NCBI GenBank assembly: GCA_964431495.1
Contig: CAYSJU010000016.1
Location: 1-41,145, forward strand
DNA: 41,145 bases
Origin: CAYSJU01 sp964431495
GTDB lineage: Bacteria > Omnitrophota > Gorgyraeia > Tantalellales > Tantalellaceae
Direction: 5' to 3'
This document shows, one piece after another, positions 16,194 to 24,950 of the stretch (positions are counted from its first letter, which is position 1; each line of letters starts with the position of its first letter). The position numbers and the translations under genes are program-made. A model generated the notes under the pieces. It worked only from the letters and a program-made list of their open reading frames with translations, was not told the DNA's origin and did not search any database.

Positions 16194-16467
16194 TCTGTTT
16201 CACATCTATTTTCATCTTCATCCCGGGTTTGAAGCTCACTACCTTTTTGTCAGGGATAGCAACGCCTGCTCCGGTCCTGGGGTTCCGCCCCATCCTTCCT
16301 TTACGGGTCTTAACCTTGAAAATACCAAAGTTCCTGAGTTCAACCTTCTCTCCGTTGGAAAGTGTCCCGACAATCAGGTCAAAAGTGCGCTGTACCACCT
16401 CCTTGACATCGATCTGTTTCAATCCCGTATCTTCGGCGATCTTTAGTATGATATCTTTTTTTGTCAT
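16186..16467 (-). CDS. HU/IHF-family DNA-binding protein
   Basis: A 93-residue nucleoid protein of the HU/IHF family that binds and bends DNA as a dimer. The dimerisation helices span residues 1-40, and the family signature FGIFKVKTRKGRMGRNPRTG (47-66) leads into the DNA-embracing arm, ending VVSFKPGMKMK. The start TKKDIILKIAE is closer to IHF-alpha than HU, but subtype is not certain. A strong AAGGAGG site lies 8 nt before the ATG, and a clear promoter (16506-16534) lies upstream. It is the first gene of the longest transcription unit here and overlaps hisS. Confidence 0.94.
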   Translation of the reverse strand: MTKKDIILKIAEDTGLKQIDVKEVVQRTFDLIVGTLSNGEKVELRNFGIFKVKTRKGRMGRNPRTGAGVAIPDKKVVSFKPGMKMKIDVKQNA

Positions 16468-16505
16468 CGACTTCCCTCCTTTGTTTTTTATCCATATAAG
16501 TCGTT

Positions 16506-16534
16506 ATGTTAACATGGGTTATGCCCCGTGTCAA
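16506..16534 (-). promoter_or_regulatory. Sigma-70 promoter for the HU-hisS-aspS unit
   Basis: TTGACA at 16529-16534, 17-bp spacer, TAACAT at 16506-16511 on the minus strand. Predicted transcript start is near 16499, giving a leader of about 32 nt to the HU ATG. Confidence 0.8.
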
Positions 16535-16551
16535 TAGGTTGTTGTCCCACA

Positions 16552-16595
16552 TCCCACCTACGAGGTGGAAACTAGTTTCCACCTCGTAGGTGGGA
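16552..16595. repeat. Perfect 44-bp palindrome centred on CTAG
   Basis: Each half is 22 bp with no spacer; the centre is AACTAGTT and the outer part CCCACCTACGAGGTGG and complement. It starts 7 nt after the dnaE stop and ends just upstream of the HU promoter, so it marks the border of two transcription units. There is no T-run after it, so Rho-independent termination is not obvious. Confidence 0.9.
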
Positions 16596-16602
16596 ATAGG
16601 TG

Positions 16603-19600
16603 TTACTTGGTTATAAACTTCACGTTTCCCACACCCACTACCGCTTCTACATCACTGAAAAAAACATCAGTTGGGACAACCGACATCGTTTTATCCGTTG
16701 ACATCCTGATCTTGCCTCTCTCGGGAGACAAAAGGTCGATAAACACCGGGATGTTGCCCCTGTGCCTATGTATGATCCTTCTTATCCTCATCATCAACTG
16801 CTCCTCAAGCCCGGTGGTGGACAGCCGGACGACTATTGATTTGGTAAAAAACTCCTTTACTTTTTCGAGCGGCAGGATATCTTCCGCCACTATCTTTGGC
16901 TCTTCTTCACGAAGGTTCAACCGGCCGTTAACATACACCATCGCGTCTTCCTTTATGAGCCCCGGGGACTTCTGATAAGCCCGGGGAAAAACAAGCACTT
17001 CCACGAAGTTATTCAGGTCCTCGAGCCGAACTATTGCCATCTTTTCGCCTTTTTTTCTCGTTGTGGTCAGACGGACCTTGTTGATGAGTCCGCCTATCAG
17101 CACTCTTTGTCCGTCGGAAAGATCGGCCAGTTCAGAGACCTTGCAGGTCGAATAAGCGTTCAGGAGCTTCTCGAACTTAACTAAAGGATGTTTTGAAATA
17201 TAAAAACCGAGCATCTCTTTCTCGCATGCCAGGAGTTCGTGCTCGGGCCATTCCTGGATATTGGGTGTATTATGAAAACTCTCTTTGAAATTCTCTATTG
17301 CCTGGCCGTCGTCAAAAAAGGACATCTGGCCGTTAAGCCTGTCCTTCTGGGCTTTCTGCGCCACCTCAAGGACCTTGTCAAAGATGGCCATGGCCTGGGA
17401 CCTGTAAAGGCCGGTTGAATCAAATGCCCCGCATTTGATGAGGCTTTCGATCACCTTTTTATTGGTGACCCTGGAATCTATTTTTTCCGCGAAATCATAC
17501 AGCGATTCGAACTTTCCGTGCTTTCTCCGCATCTCTATAATATGTTCCACGGCGACGGCCCCTACATTCTTTACGGCCACAAGGCCGAACCTTATATCTT
17601 TTCCCACAACGGTAAAATCCCTGAAACTTTCGTTTATGTCAGGAGGCAGTATCTCTGTCCCCATGCGCACCGACTCCCCTATGTAATCAGCGATCTTATC
17701 CATATTGTTCCGCTCGCTCGTGAGAAGCGCCGTCATGAACTCCACCGGATAATTGGCTTTAAGATACGCGGTCCTGTAGCTGATCATGGCGTACCCAGTT
17801 GAGTGGGACTTATTAAATCCGTAGCCGGCGAAATATTCTATCTGGTCAAATACCTTTTCGGCTATGTGTTTTTTAACCCCTGCTCTCTCCGCGCCCTCAA
17901 AAAACTGGATCTTGAGTTTGGCCATGGCCTCGGGCTTTTTCTTCGCCATGATCTTCCTGACCGCATCCGCTTCCGACATGCTGAATTCCGCCAGGACCGA
18001 TACTATCTTCATTACCTGCTCCTGATACACTATAACGCCGTAGGTCTCTTTGAGTATCGGTTCCAGCGCCGGATGATCGTACCTGACCGCGATCTCTCCG
18101 TTCTTCCTCTTTATGAACTCATCGACCATGCCGCTGCCAAGAGGACCGGGCCTGTAAAGCGCCAGGATAGCTATGAGCTCTTCAAATCTTTCCGGCTTTA
18201 TCTTTCGCAAAAGGTCCCTCATGCCGCCGGATTCCAGCTGGAACACCCCCACGGTCTCCCCCCTGGCCAGGAGTTCATAAGTATTTTTATCATCCAGCTG
18301 GATGTTCTCGATATCAATCTCCTCTTCCCGGGTCCGTTTTGCGATCCTTGCCGTCTGGTCTATCACTGTCAGGGTCTTCAGGCCAAGAAAATCCATTTTC
18401 AGCATGCCCGTCTTTTCAAGCGTCTTCATGGTATATCCCGTGGTGATCTGCCCGTCACCCGTCTTGTAGATGGGTATACGCTCTCTCAAGGGCTTATCTG
18501 ATATGACAACGCCGGCCGCGTGGGTGGAAACATGCCTGGTCAATCCTTCCAGACGCTTTGACATGTCTATAAGCTCGCGGATCGTCGCGTCTTTTTCATA
18601 CGCGGAGCTGAGCTCCGGTTCCCTTTCAAGTGCCTCATCCAGCGTTATCCCTGTCTCATTGGGAACAAGCTTGGCGATCTTATCCACTTCCGCATAAGGA
18701 AGGCCCATGACGCGGCCGACATCCCTTAGAACGCCTTTGGCCATCATGGTCCCAAAGGTGATTATCTGGGCCACGTTCTCCACTGAATATTTCTTTATCA
18801 CATAGTCAATAACCTCGCCTCTTCTCTCAAAACAGAAATCTATGTCTATATCCGGCATGCTCACTCTCGCGGGATTAAGGAACCTCTCGAATATAAGGCC
18901 GTATTGGAGTGGCTCTATATCGGTTATGCCGATGGCGTAAGAGATTATGCTTCCCGCGGCTGACCCCCTTCCCGGGCCGACCGGTATTCCCCGTTCTTTC
19001 GCGTTTGTGATCAGGTCCCAGACGATCAGAAAATAGCTTGTATAACCGCTTTTTTCTATTATGTCATACTCGTGTTTTACCCTTTCTTTTATCTCATCCG
19101 TCACTACCCCATATCTTTTTTTGATGCCTTCGTCTATCAGTCCTTTAAAGAACACGGCATTGTCCTGACCGTCAGGCGCTTTAAAACGCGGCAGATGCAG
19201 CTGGCTGAAATCAAGATCCAGGTGGCATTTTTCCGCTATTTTTACAGTGTTAGCTATGGACTCGGGAACCTCTTGAAAGGCATGTTTCATTTCGTCCTGG
19301 GACTTGAAATACATCTGGTCTGACTGGAACTTCATGCGGTCAGTATCATCAAGCGTGGTCTGTGTCTGTATGCACAAAAGCGCGTCATGGGCTTTGGCGT
19401 CACTTTTTTCCAGATAGTGCACGTCATTAGTAGCCACGAGCTTAAGGTCAAGTTCACTGGCCAGCTTGACAATCTCTTTGTTCAGGCCCTGCTGCTCCGG
19501 AAGGTGGTTGTCCTGAAGCTCCAGATAAAAGTTCTCTTTCCCGAAAATGTCAACGTAATCCTGCACGGCCTTCCTGGCCTTCTTTTTCTGTTCGGACAAA

Positions 19601-20055
19601 AGATAATGCGCCACCTCTCCCTTGAGACACGCGGACATCGCAATAAGCCCTTTATTGTAGCGGGCGAGCACTTCCTTATCCGCCCTGGGCTTATAATAGA
19701 ATCCTTCGAGAAACCCCAGAGAGATTATCTCCATCAGGTTCTTGTATCCCATAAGGTTCTTGACCAGGAGAACCAGATGGAATCCAGCTCCCTTTATCCC
19801 GTGGCTAGTCTTGTCGAATCTGCTTTCCGGAGCCATATATATCTCGGATCCGATTATGGGCTTGATCCCCTTTTCCATGGCCTGTTCATAGAACTCTATG
19901 GCCCCGAACATGTTCCCGTGATCGGTTATGGCGCACGCGGACATGTCATACCCCTTTGCTTTCTCAACAAGCTCTTTCAGGCGGCAGGCGCCGTCAAGAA
20001 GGCTGTACTGCGTGTGAACATGCAGATGTATGAATTCGGATTTATTTTTCTTCAT
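16603..20055 (-). CDS. dnaE: DNA polymerase III alpha subunit
   Basis: Replicative polymerase catalytic subunit (1150 residues). The N-terminal PHP domain starts at HLHVHTQYSLLDGA (10-23) with its metal residues intact (TDHGN at 44-48). The palm carries the catalytic aspartates in PDIDIDF (about 401-407). FGTMMAKGVLRDVGRVMG, the fingers and the helix-hairpin-helix region (about 800-870) follow. A C-terminal OB-fold (about 965-1050) precedes a short end domain. Length matches DnaE1. No strong ribosome site is seen before the ATG. It follows the GuaB3-like gene and is the last gene of its unit. Confidence 0.97.
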   Translation of the reverse strand: MKKNKSEFIHLHVHTQYSLLDGACRLKELVEKAKGYDMSACAITDHGNMFGAIEFYEQAMEKGIKPIIGSEIYMAPESRFDKTSHGIKGAGFHLVLLVKNLMGYKNLMEIISLGFLEGFYYKPRADKEVLARYNKGLIAMSACLKGEVAHYLLSEQKKKARKAVQDYVDIFGKENFYLELQDNHLPEQQGLNKEIVKLASELDLKLVATNDVHYLEKSDAKAHDALLCIQTQTTLDDTDRMKFQSDQMYFKSQDEMKHAFQEVPESIANTVKIAEKCHLDLDFSQLHLPRFKAPDGQDNAVFFKGLIDEGIKKRYGVVTDEIKERVKHEYDIIEKSGYTSYFLIVWDLITNAKERGIPVGPGRGSAAGSIISYAIGITDIEPLQYGLIFERFLNPARVSMPDIDIDFCFERRGEVIDYVIKKYSVENVAQIITFGTMMAKGVLRDVGRVMGLPYAEVDKIAKLVPNETGITLDEALEREPELSSAYEKDATIRELIDMSKRLEGLTRHVSTHAAGVVISDKPLRERIPIYKTGDGQITTGYTMKTLEKTGMLKMDFLGLKTLTVIDQTARIAKRTREEEIDIENIQLDDKNTYELLARGETVGVFQLESGGMRDLLRKIKPERFEELIAILALYRPGPLGSGMVDEFIKRKNGEIAVRYDHPALEPILKETYGVIVYQEQVMKIVSVLAEFSMSEADAVRKIMAKKKPEAMAKLKIQFFEGAERAGVKKHIAEKVFDQIEYFAGYGFNKSHSTGYAMISYRTAYLKANYPVEFMTALLTSERNNMDKIADYIGESVRMGTEILPPDINESFRDFTVVGKDIRFGLVAVKNVGAVAVEHIIEMRRKHGKFESLYDFAEKIDSRVTNKKVIESLIKCGAFDSTGLYRSQAMAIFDKVLEVAQKAQKDRLNGQMSFFDDGQAIENFKESFHNTPNIQEWPEHELLACEKEMLGFYISKHPLVKFEKLLNAYSTCKVSELADLSDGQRVLIGGLINKVRLTTTRKKGEKMAIVRLEDLNNFVEVLVFPRAYQKSPGLIKEDAMVYVNGRLNLREEEPKIVAEDILPLEKVKEFFTKSIVVRLSTTGLEEQLMMRIRRIIHRHRGNIPVFIDLLSPERGKIRMSTDKTMSVVPTDVFFSDVEAVVGVGNVKFITK

Positions 20056-20081
20056 GATACATAGAACGACTACAACAAGTT

Positions 20082-20119
20082 CCAGAGGTCAGAAATCAGA
20101 TCTCTGACTTCTGAACTAC
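20082..20119. repeat. Heptad array in the GuaB3-dnaE gap
   Basis: On the minus strand AGAAGTC, AGAGATC, TGATTTC, TGACCTC follow in a 7-nt register; the stop TAG of the upstream gene is in the first unit. The array is nearly self-complementary around AGATCT. Confidence 0.75.
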
Positions 20120-21276
20120 TTGCGCATACCGACGCGCTGCGCTGTCTGGTAGACTTTTCCTTCGGTCTGGATCGAAGGAGCTATAATGATCTTCACGAGC
20201 TGCATTTCGCGTATATTGTGCGCGCCAAGGTTTCCCATGCTCGTCGCCAGTGCGCCGACCAGGTTCTGTGTTCCGTCATCGGTCTGCGCTGGCCCGAAAA
20301 GTATCTCTTCCAGGGTCCCGGTCGTCCCGACTTTGATCCTCGTGCCTCTTGGCAGAGACGGATGCGGCATTGCCATGCCCCAGTGATAACCATGACCGGG
20401 GGATTCCTTGCTTCTGGCGAAAGCGTTCCCGAGCATCACTCCATCGGCTCCGGCCGCGAACGCCTTGCAGATATCACCGCCTGTGGCCATCCCTCCGTCG
20501 GTAATGATCGCCACATGATCCCCTGTCTTTTTATAATAGAAATCCCTTGCCGCTGCGCAATCGCATGTAGCGGTTATCTGCGGCACGCCTATGCCAAGGA
20601 CACCGCGGGAAGTGCATGCCGTACCCGGGCCTATACCGACAAAGATCCCCCGGCAACCAGTTTCCATAAGCGTCAATGCTACCTTATGATCCACACAGTT
20701 CCCCAGAAGGACGGGGATCTTCATGTCTCTGCAGAATTCATGAAGGTCCAGGGGTTTATATTTGCTTGACTCGTGTTTGACGCTGATCACAGTGGACTGC
20801 ACGGCGAAGATATCACATCCCGCGTCACGCGCGATCGGTCCGAATTCTTCAGCTACCTGCGGATTACAGCTTACGACCGTGGGAACCTTTGCCGCCTTTA
20901 ATTCCTTTACCCTCTTCTCGATAAGTTCCTTTTTTATCGGTCTGGAATAAACATCCTGTATGACCTTTGTGGACTCGCCAATATCACATTCGACTATCCG
21001 TTTTATGGCTTCCTTCGGATCTTCGTAACGGGTGGCCACTCCTTCCAGATGAAGGACAGCCATGCCACCGAGTTTTCCCAGCGCGATCGCGAAATCCACG
21101 TCAACAACGCCGTCCATTGCAGAGGCCATAATAGGGACCTGGAATTCCATTCCGCCGATCTCATAGGAAGTATCAACATCATCTGGATTTATCGTCAGTT
21201 CTCCGGGGACCAACGCGACTTCGTCGAATCCGTAACTCCGCCTGGCCTTGCGCCCCATTCCGACCCACATGCCCAT
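20116..21276 (-). CDS. GuaB3-like IMP dehydrogenase/GMP reductase family protein
   Basis: A TIM-barrel oxidoreductase of the IMPDH/GMPR superfamily (386 residues). It lacks the CBS pair of ordinary GuaB and resembles the GuaB3 group. The catalytic loop is present with Cys221 in GIGPGTACTSRG, followed by GIGVPQ. The phosphate-binding segments DGGMATGGDICKA and GADGVMLG, and the flap region (YQTAQR near the C-terminus), can be seen. Whether it makes XMP or reduces GMP cannot be read from the sequence. AGGAGG lies 5 nt before the ATG, and that site overlaps the stop of the upstream cotransporter, so the two are coupled. Co-location with dnaE suggests a nucleotide-supply role (inference). Confidence 0.85.
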   Translation of the reverse strand: MGMWVGMGRKARRSYGFDEVALVPGELTINPDDVDTSYEIGGMEFQVPIMASAMDGVVDVDFAIALGKLGGMAVLHLEGVATRYEDPKEAIKRIVECDIGESTKVIQDVYSRPIKKELIEKRVKELKAAKVPTVVSCNPQVAEEFGPIARDAGCDIFAVQSTVISVKHESSKYKPLDLHEFCRDMKIPVLLGNCVDHKVALTLMETGCRGIFVGIGPGTACTSRGVLGIGVPQITATCDCAAARDFYYKKTGDHVAIITDGGMATGGDICKAFAAGADGVMLGNAFARSKESPGHGYHWGMAMPHPSLPRGTRIKVGTTGTLEEILFGPAQTDDGTQNLVGALATSMGNLGAHNIREMQLVKIIIAPSIQTEGKVYQTAQRVGMRK

Positions 21277-21277
21277 T

Positions 21278-22978
21278 TTATCCTCCTGCCTTTATTTGAG
21301 GTCCTGCCGTAACGCCTTCTTCCTCTTTTCCCCTCCAGCGCATCTCGCCCAGAACACCCTGAGCGATATTGGTCAGGTGATCTCCTATTTTTTCAAGGTT
21401 ATCAACAAAATCCATAAACACTATCCCTGACTGCAGATCGCACGCTCGTCTGTTCAATCTGTTCACGTGAGAGCTCTTGAGTTCCACCTGGTATTTGTTT
21501 ATGGCCTCTTCTCTCCTTAGCACGCTTTCCGCGATCCTGGCATCGTTCTTCCTCAGCGCTTCTTCTGTTTCTATCATCATGCTGTTAAGCTCGTTCCACA
21601 TCAAGAACATTTCCTTCATGGCTTCATTGGTAAACGGAAGCCTTTTTTCTATTACCCGTTCCGTAAGTTCGGTTATGTTCTCCGAATGGTCGCCGATCCT
21701 TTCGATATCGTTCACGCTGTGGAGCAGGACGGGTAATTCTTCGGATTCTTCAGGTGAAAGGGTTTTCTGGGAAAGCTCGACAAGGTATTGCGTTATCGCG
21801 GTCTGCAGGTTATCAACCGCCTGCTCCAGCCTTGGCACCGGTTTGAGCGCGCTCAGGTCTTTCTCATGGAAACTCTTCACGGACTGCGAGACCGACCTGC
21901 AGGCCAGCCCCATCATGCGGACCGTTTCTTTCCGCGCCTGCTCCATCGCTATCGGAGGAGTTTCCAGCAGGTGCCTCTCAAGATATTGAGGGCCCATTTC
22001 CATCGCGCCTTTTTTCTTGGGAACAAGCCACTTGCACGCCTTTTCAAGCGTTCCGATAAACGGCAGGAAGACCCCGGCGTTCACCATCTTAAAAAGACTG
22101 TTGGCAAGCGCAATATGGAACATTATATTTTTCGCGGTGATCTGGCCGGGGATTATAAAATCCACGGCCTTGACGAACCATCCGTTATAGACAAAGATCA
22201 GCATATACCCGACACCTATGACATTGAACAATGTGTGGGACATGGCCGCCCTTCTGGCATCCAGATTCGTGCCTACAGCGGCGATCTGCGCGGTTACCGT
22301 TGTCCCGATATCATCTCCGAGCATCAGCGGTATGGCGGCAGGAAAACTTATCAGGCCGTTAAAGGCCATGACCTGGACTATGGCGATAGTCGCGCTGGAA
22401 CTCTGGAGCAGCATGGTCATAAGCATACCAACCAGTACGCCCAGCATGGGGTTATGGCTGAACTGCTGGAAAAGATCTTTGACCCTCTGGCTCTCCTGCA
22501 GGGGAACGAAAGCGTCCTTCATAAAACCCAGTCCAATAAAAAGAAGGCCGAATCCAATAATGACCTGTCCCCAGAACCTGGCATTCTTGGTCTTTCCAAA
22601 GGTCTTTATGGCAAAGCCTATACCTACGGCCGGAAGCGCGTACTGGGTGACCTTAAAAACAGACATGGAAGATACGAGCCATGCGGTAAAGGTCGTTCCT
22701 ATGTTCGCGCCCATTACCACACTGATGGCCTGCCTTAACCCCAGAAGGCCCGCGTTGACAAATCCGACCACCATGACAGTGGTAGCGCTTGAAGACTGTA
22801 TCAGACAGGTCACGGCAGCGCCTGCAAACAGGCCCATTATGGGAAGTTTTGTGACAAAGTGGAGAATAGCTTTCAGGCGTTCACCGGCGATCTTCTTCAG
22901 TCCTTCGGACATGAACTGCATCCCGAAGAAAAAGAGACCAAGACCCCCTATTAATGAAAAAGCTAAATTTACCGGCAT
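21278..22978 (-). CDS. Na+/phosphate cotransporter with PhoU-like domain
   Basis: Inner-membrane transporter of the NptA/YjbB (PNaS) family, 566 residues. Two inverted transport repeats each carry the hallmark QSSSAT, at 61-66 and 192-197, with GANIGTT (90-96) and GDDIGTT in matching places. About eight hydrophobic helices fill residues 1-320. A helical PhoU-like domain covers about 345-545 (motif SVNDIERIGDHSENI, and again FVDNLEKIGDHLTNI). It mediates phosphate movement driven by sodium, uptake or export not distinguishable. It has its own promoter (23021-23049) and an AAGG ribosome site. No pho-box search was possible. Confidence 0.92.
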   Translation of the reverse strand: MPVNLAFSLIGGLGLFFFGMQFMSEGLKKIAGERLKAILHFVTKLPIMGLFAGAAVTCLIQSSSATTVMVVGFVNAGLLGLRQAISVVMGANIGTTFTAWLVSSMSVFKVTQYALPAVGIGFAIKTFGKTKNARFWGQVIIGFGLLFIGLGFMKDAFVPLQESQRVKDLFQQFSHNPMLGVLVGMLMTMLLQSSSATIAIVQVMAFNGLISFPAAIPLMLGDDIGTTVTAQIAAVGTNLDARRAAMSHTLFNVIGVGYMLIFVYNGWFVKAVDFIIPGQITAKNIMFHIALANSLFKMVNAGVFLPFIGTLEKACKWLVPKKKGAMEMGPQYLERHLLETPPIAMEQARKETVRMMGLACRSVSQSVKSFHEKDLSALKPVPRLEQAVDNLQTAITQYLVELSQKTLSPEESEELPVLLHSVNDIERIGDHSENITELTERVIEKRLPFTNEAMKEMFLMWNELNSMMIETEEALRKNDARIAESVLRREEAINKYQVELKSSHVNRLNRRACDLQSGIVFMDFVDNLEKIGDHLTNIAQGVLGEMRWRGKEEEGVTAGPQIKAGG

Positions 22979-23020
22979 GAAGTACCTTTTTATCCTGTTA
23001 TTCCGTTAAGTGTTAGGGAG

Positions 23021-23049
23021 ATTTTATTATGGAGCAGTGAAACTGTCAA
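23021..23049 (-). promoter_or_regulatory. Sigma-70 promoter for the phosphate transporter unit
   Basis: TTGACA at 23044-23049, 17-bp spacer, TAAAAT at 23021-23026 on the minus strand. Predicted start is near 23014, leaving a leader of about 36 nt. Confidence 0.8.
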
Positions 23050-23104
23050 GGGATAAATAGAAATGTTATTAATAGCGTAGGGGGATGATTTACCAAACCC
23101 ATAA

Positions 23105-23124
23105 TGGTCGGATAAATCCGACCA
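23105..23124. repeat. Hairpin with GATAAATC centre after nadX
   Basis: 9-bp perfect arms (TGGTCGGAT and complement) with an AA loop, 12 nt after the nadX stop and just upstream of the next promoter. No T-run follows. It has the same centre as the hairpin at 2735-2756 but different arms. Confidence 0.7.
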
Positions 23125-23136
23125 CTGCAGGCCAGG

Positions 23137-23949
23137 TTACGTGCCGATCCTGACGGTATCGAAGTATTCCAAAAGGGATGCTATTGCCGATAAAACAGCG
23201 AGATAACTTGTTTTGGGATTCTGCGGAGAGGGAACATTTTCCGTTCGAGCGGTAATTATCCCTGATATTCCTTTTACTTCTACCTCATGTGTATTCCTGG
23301 TATATTCCGGAGAGGTGATGATCCTTACCATTGTCCTTTGGGATCCTATACCCGCGAGTGATAAAAGCATCGACACATTTATGTTTTTCGGGAAAGCTTT
23401 TATGGCATCGGCCGCGCTGCCTTCGAATATCACGGTTTCCTCTTTGATCTTATCTGTCTCTATCCCTTTGTCTGTCAGGTAAGGAGCGCCTTTCAGGGAT
23501 CCCGGCGGCTTCCGTGTGGTAATGGTCACGCTGTCGATACCTGCAACTTTAGCGGCTTTTAAAGCGTCTATGCCTGAGATAGCGCCTGACGGCAGTATGA
23601 CCCTTATTCCCTGTTTTCTGGCGTCCTCGAGAACTTCCGGACCGTCAAGCACGCCGCCGACGCTCATGATCATAATATCCCTGCGTTTCTCAACAGCCTT
23701 TTGAAGCAATCCCTTGACAACAGAAGGAGCGACCGCCTCCACAACAAGATCTGCCTCATCCATTACTTCTTCCTCGTCAGAAGCCGCATCAACATTGGAG
23801 AGTTCTTTTTTCAATAACGCGGTCTTCTGAGGGTCAATATCCCAGAGTATTATCCTTGATATCTTGTCAGCCAGGTCTTTATCCGCTGCTCTGGCCAGAG
23901 CGGCGCCTATGTTCCCGCATCCTATTATTCCCAGTGTTTTCTTTGACAT
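23137..23949 (-). CDS. nadX: L-aspartate dehydrogenase
   Basis: NAD(P)-dependent dehydrogenase that converts aspartate to iminoaspartate for quinolinate synthesis, replacing aspartate oxidase (NadB). The 270 residues have an N-terminal Rossmann fold (GIIGCGNIGAALA, 7-19), the central APSVVK and SVGGVLD segments, the SGAISGIDAL stretch and the catalytic His221 in NTHEVEV. It follows nadA by 53 nt and ends the long biosynthetic unit. The direct product is unstable, so adjacency to nadA fits substrate handover. nadC is not in the window. No clear ribosome site precedes the ATG. Confidence 0.93.
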   Translation of the reverse strand: MSKKTLGIIGCGNIGAALARAADKDLADKISRIILWDIDPQKTALLKKELSNVDAASDEEEVMDEADLVVEAVAPSVVKGLLQKAVEKRRDIMIMSVGGVLDGPEVLEDARKQGIRVILPSGAISGIDALKAAKVAGIDSVTITTRKPPGSLKGAPYLTDKGIETDKIKEETVIFEGSAADAIKAFPKNINVSMLLSLAGIGSQRTMVRIITSPEYTRNTHEVEVKGISGIITARTENVPSPQNPKTSYLAVLSAIASLLEYFDTVRIGT

Positions 23950-24002
23950 AGCTATTTCGTATCAACACGTTACAAAGATCAGAAATCGGACACCTATTTT
24001 CC

Positions 24003-24950
24003 CTACCCTTTCCTCTGCGTTACTTCAAGCATACGCCGCAGCGCTTTGCGCGCCTTCTCCGCTATGTCCTCCGGCACCTTGATCTCATATTTCATCTGCT
24101 CAAGGGATCTGGCGACCCAGCCAAGGGTCGTCAGCTTCATGTTAGCGCACACGAACAGTCTCGTTGGGACATGGAACCGTTTGCCCGGGTTATCCTTTTT
24201 AAGTTTATAAATAATGCCGAGTTCGGTCCCGACAATGAACTCTTTGGATGAAGAGCTCTTAACGTATTTGATCATACCAGCGGTGCTCCCGATATAATCC
24301 GCCAGGTCCAACACTTCCTTCCGGCATTCAGGATGAGCGATAAACTCGGCCGCCGGATTCTGCTGCCTGGCCTTTATGACTTCTTCCTGTGTAAGACGCA
24401 TATGCACTACACAGTATCCGTCCCACAGGATGATATCTTTTTCCGGCACCTGCTCTCTTACATAACGGCCGAGGTTCTTATCCGGCACAAAGAGGATCTT
24501 TTCTTCCTTCATGGCCTTGACCACTTCGACCGCATTGGAAGACGTGCAGCATATATCGCTTTCCGCCTTGATCGCGGCTGTTGTGTTCACGTAGCACACC
24601 ACCGCCGCTTCCGGGTATTCCGCTTTCTTCTTTTTCAGTTTATCAACCGTTATCATTTCCGCGAGCGGACAGCCCGCCTCCCTGACTGGCAGAAGTACGG
24701 TCTTGTCCGGACTCAATATCGAGGCGCTTTCCGCCATGAACGAAACCCCGCAGAAGACCACGGTCTTCTGCCTGGCCCTGGTGACCTCGCATGACAGGCC
24801 ATAGGAATCGCCGATCATATCGGCTATTTCCTGTATCTCATCACGCTGGTAAGTATGCGCGATGATGAGCGCGTCTCTATCTTTTTTCAGGTCCGAGATC
24901 TTTCTCTGAAGATGCGCTTTATATTTTTTGTCAAAACTTTCCCTTATCAT
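24003..24950 (-). CDS. nadA: Quinolinate synthase
   Basis: 4Fe-4S enzyme that condenses iminoaspartate with dihydroxyacetone phosphate to quinolinate in NAD biosynthesis. The 315 residues have the three-fold repeat and the three cluster cysteines: Cys119 (in VVCYVNT), Cys209 (in HPECR) and Cys268 (in CANMKLTT). AHTYQ near 31 and SDICCTSSNA are also typical. The ATG overlaps the panC stop as ATGA, so the two are translationally coupled. It is paired with nadX. Confidence 0.96.
   Translation of the reverse strand: MIRESFDKKYKAHLQRKISDLKKDRDALIIAHTYQRDEIQEIADMIGDSYGLSCEVTRARQKTVVFCGVSFMAESASILSPDKTVLLPVREAGCPLAEMITVDKLKKKKAEYPEAAVVCYVNTTAAIKAESDICCTSSNAVEVVKAMKEEKILFVPDKNLGRYVREQVPEKDIILWDGYCVVHMRLTQEEVIKARQQNPAAEFIAHPECRKEVLDLADYIGSTAGMIKYVKSSSSKEFIVGTELGIIYKLKKDNPGKRFHVPTRLFVCANMKLTTLGWVARSLEQMKYEIKVPEDIAEKARKALRRMLEVTQRKG

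Noticed and set aside
16552..16595. Intrinsic terminator for dnaE
   Set aside because: The stem is long but no T-run follows on the minus strand; kept as a palindrome, with termination unproven.
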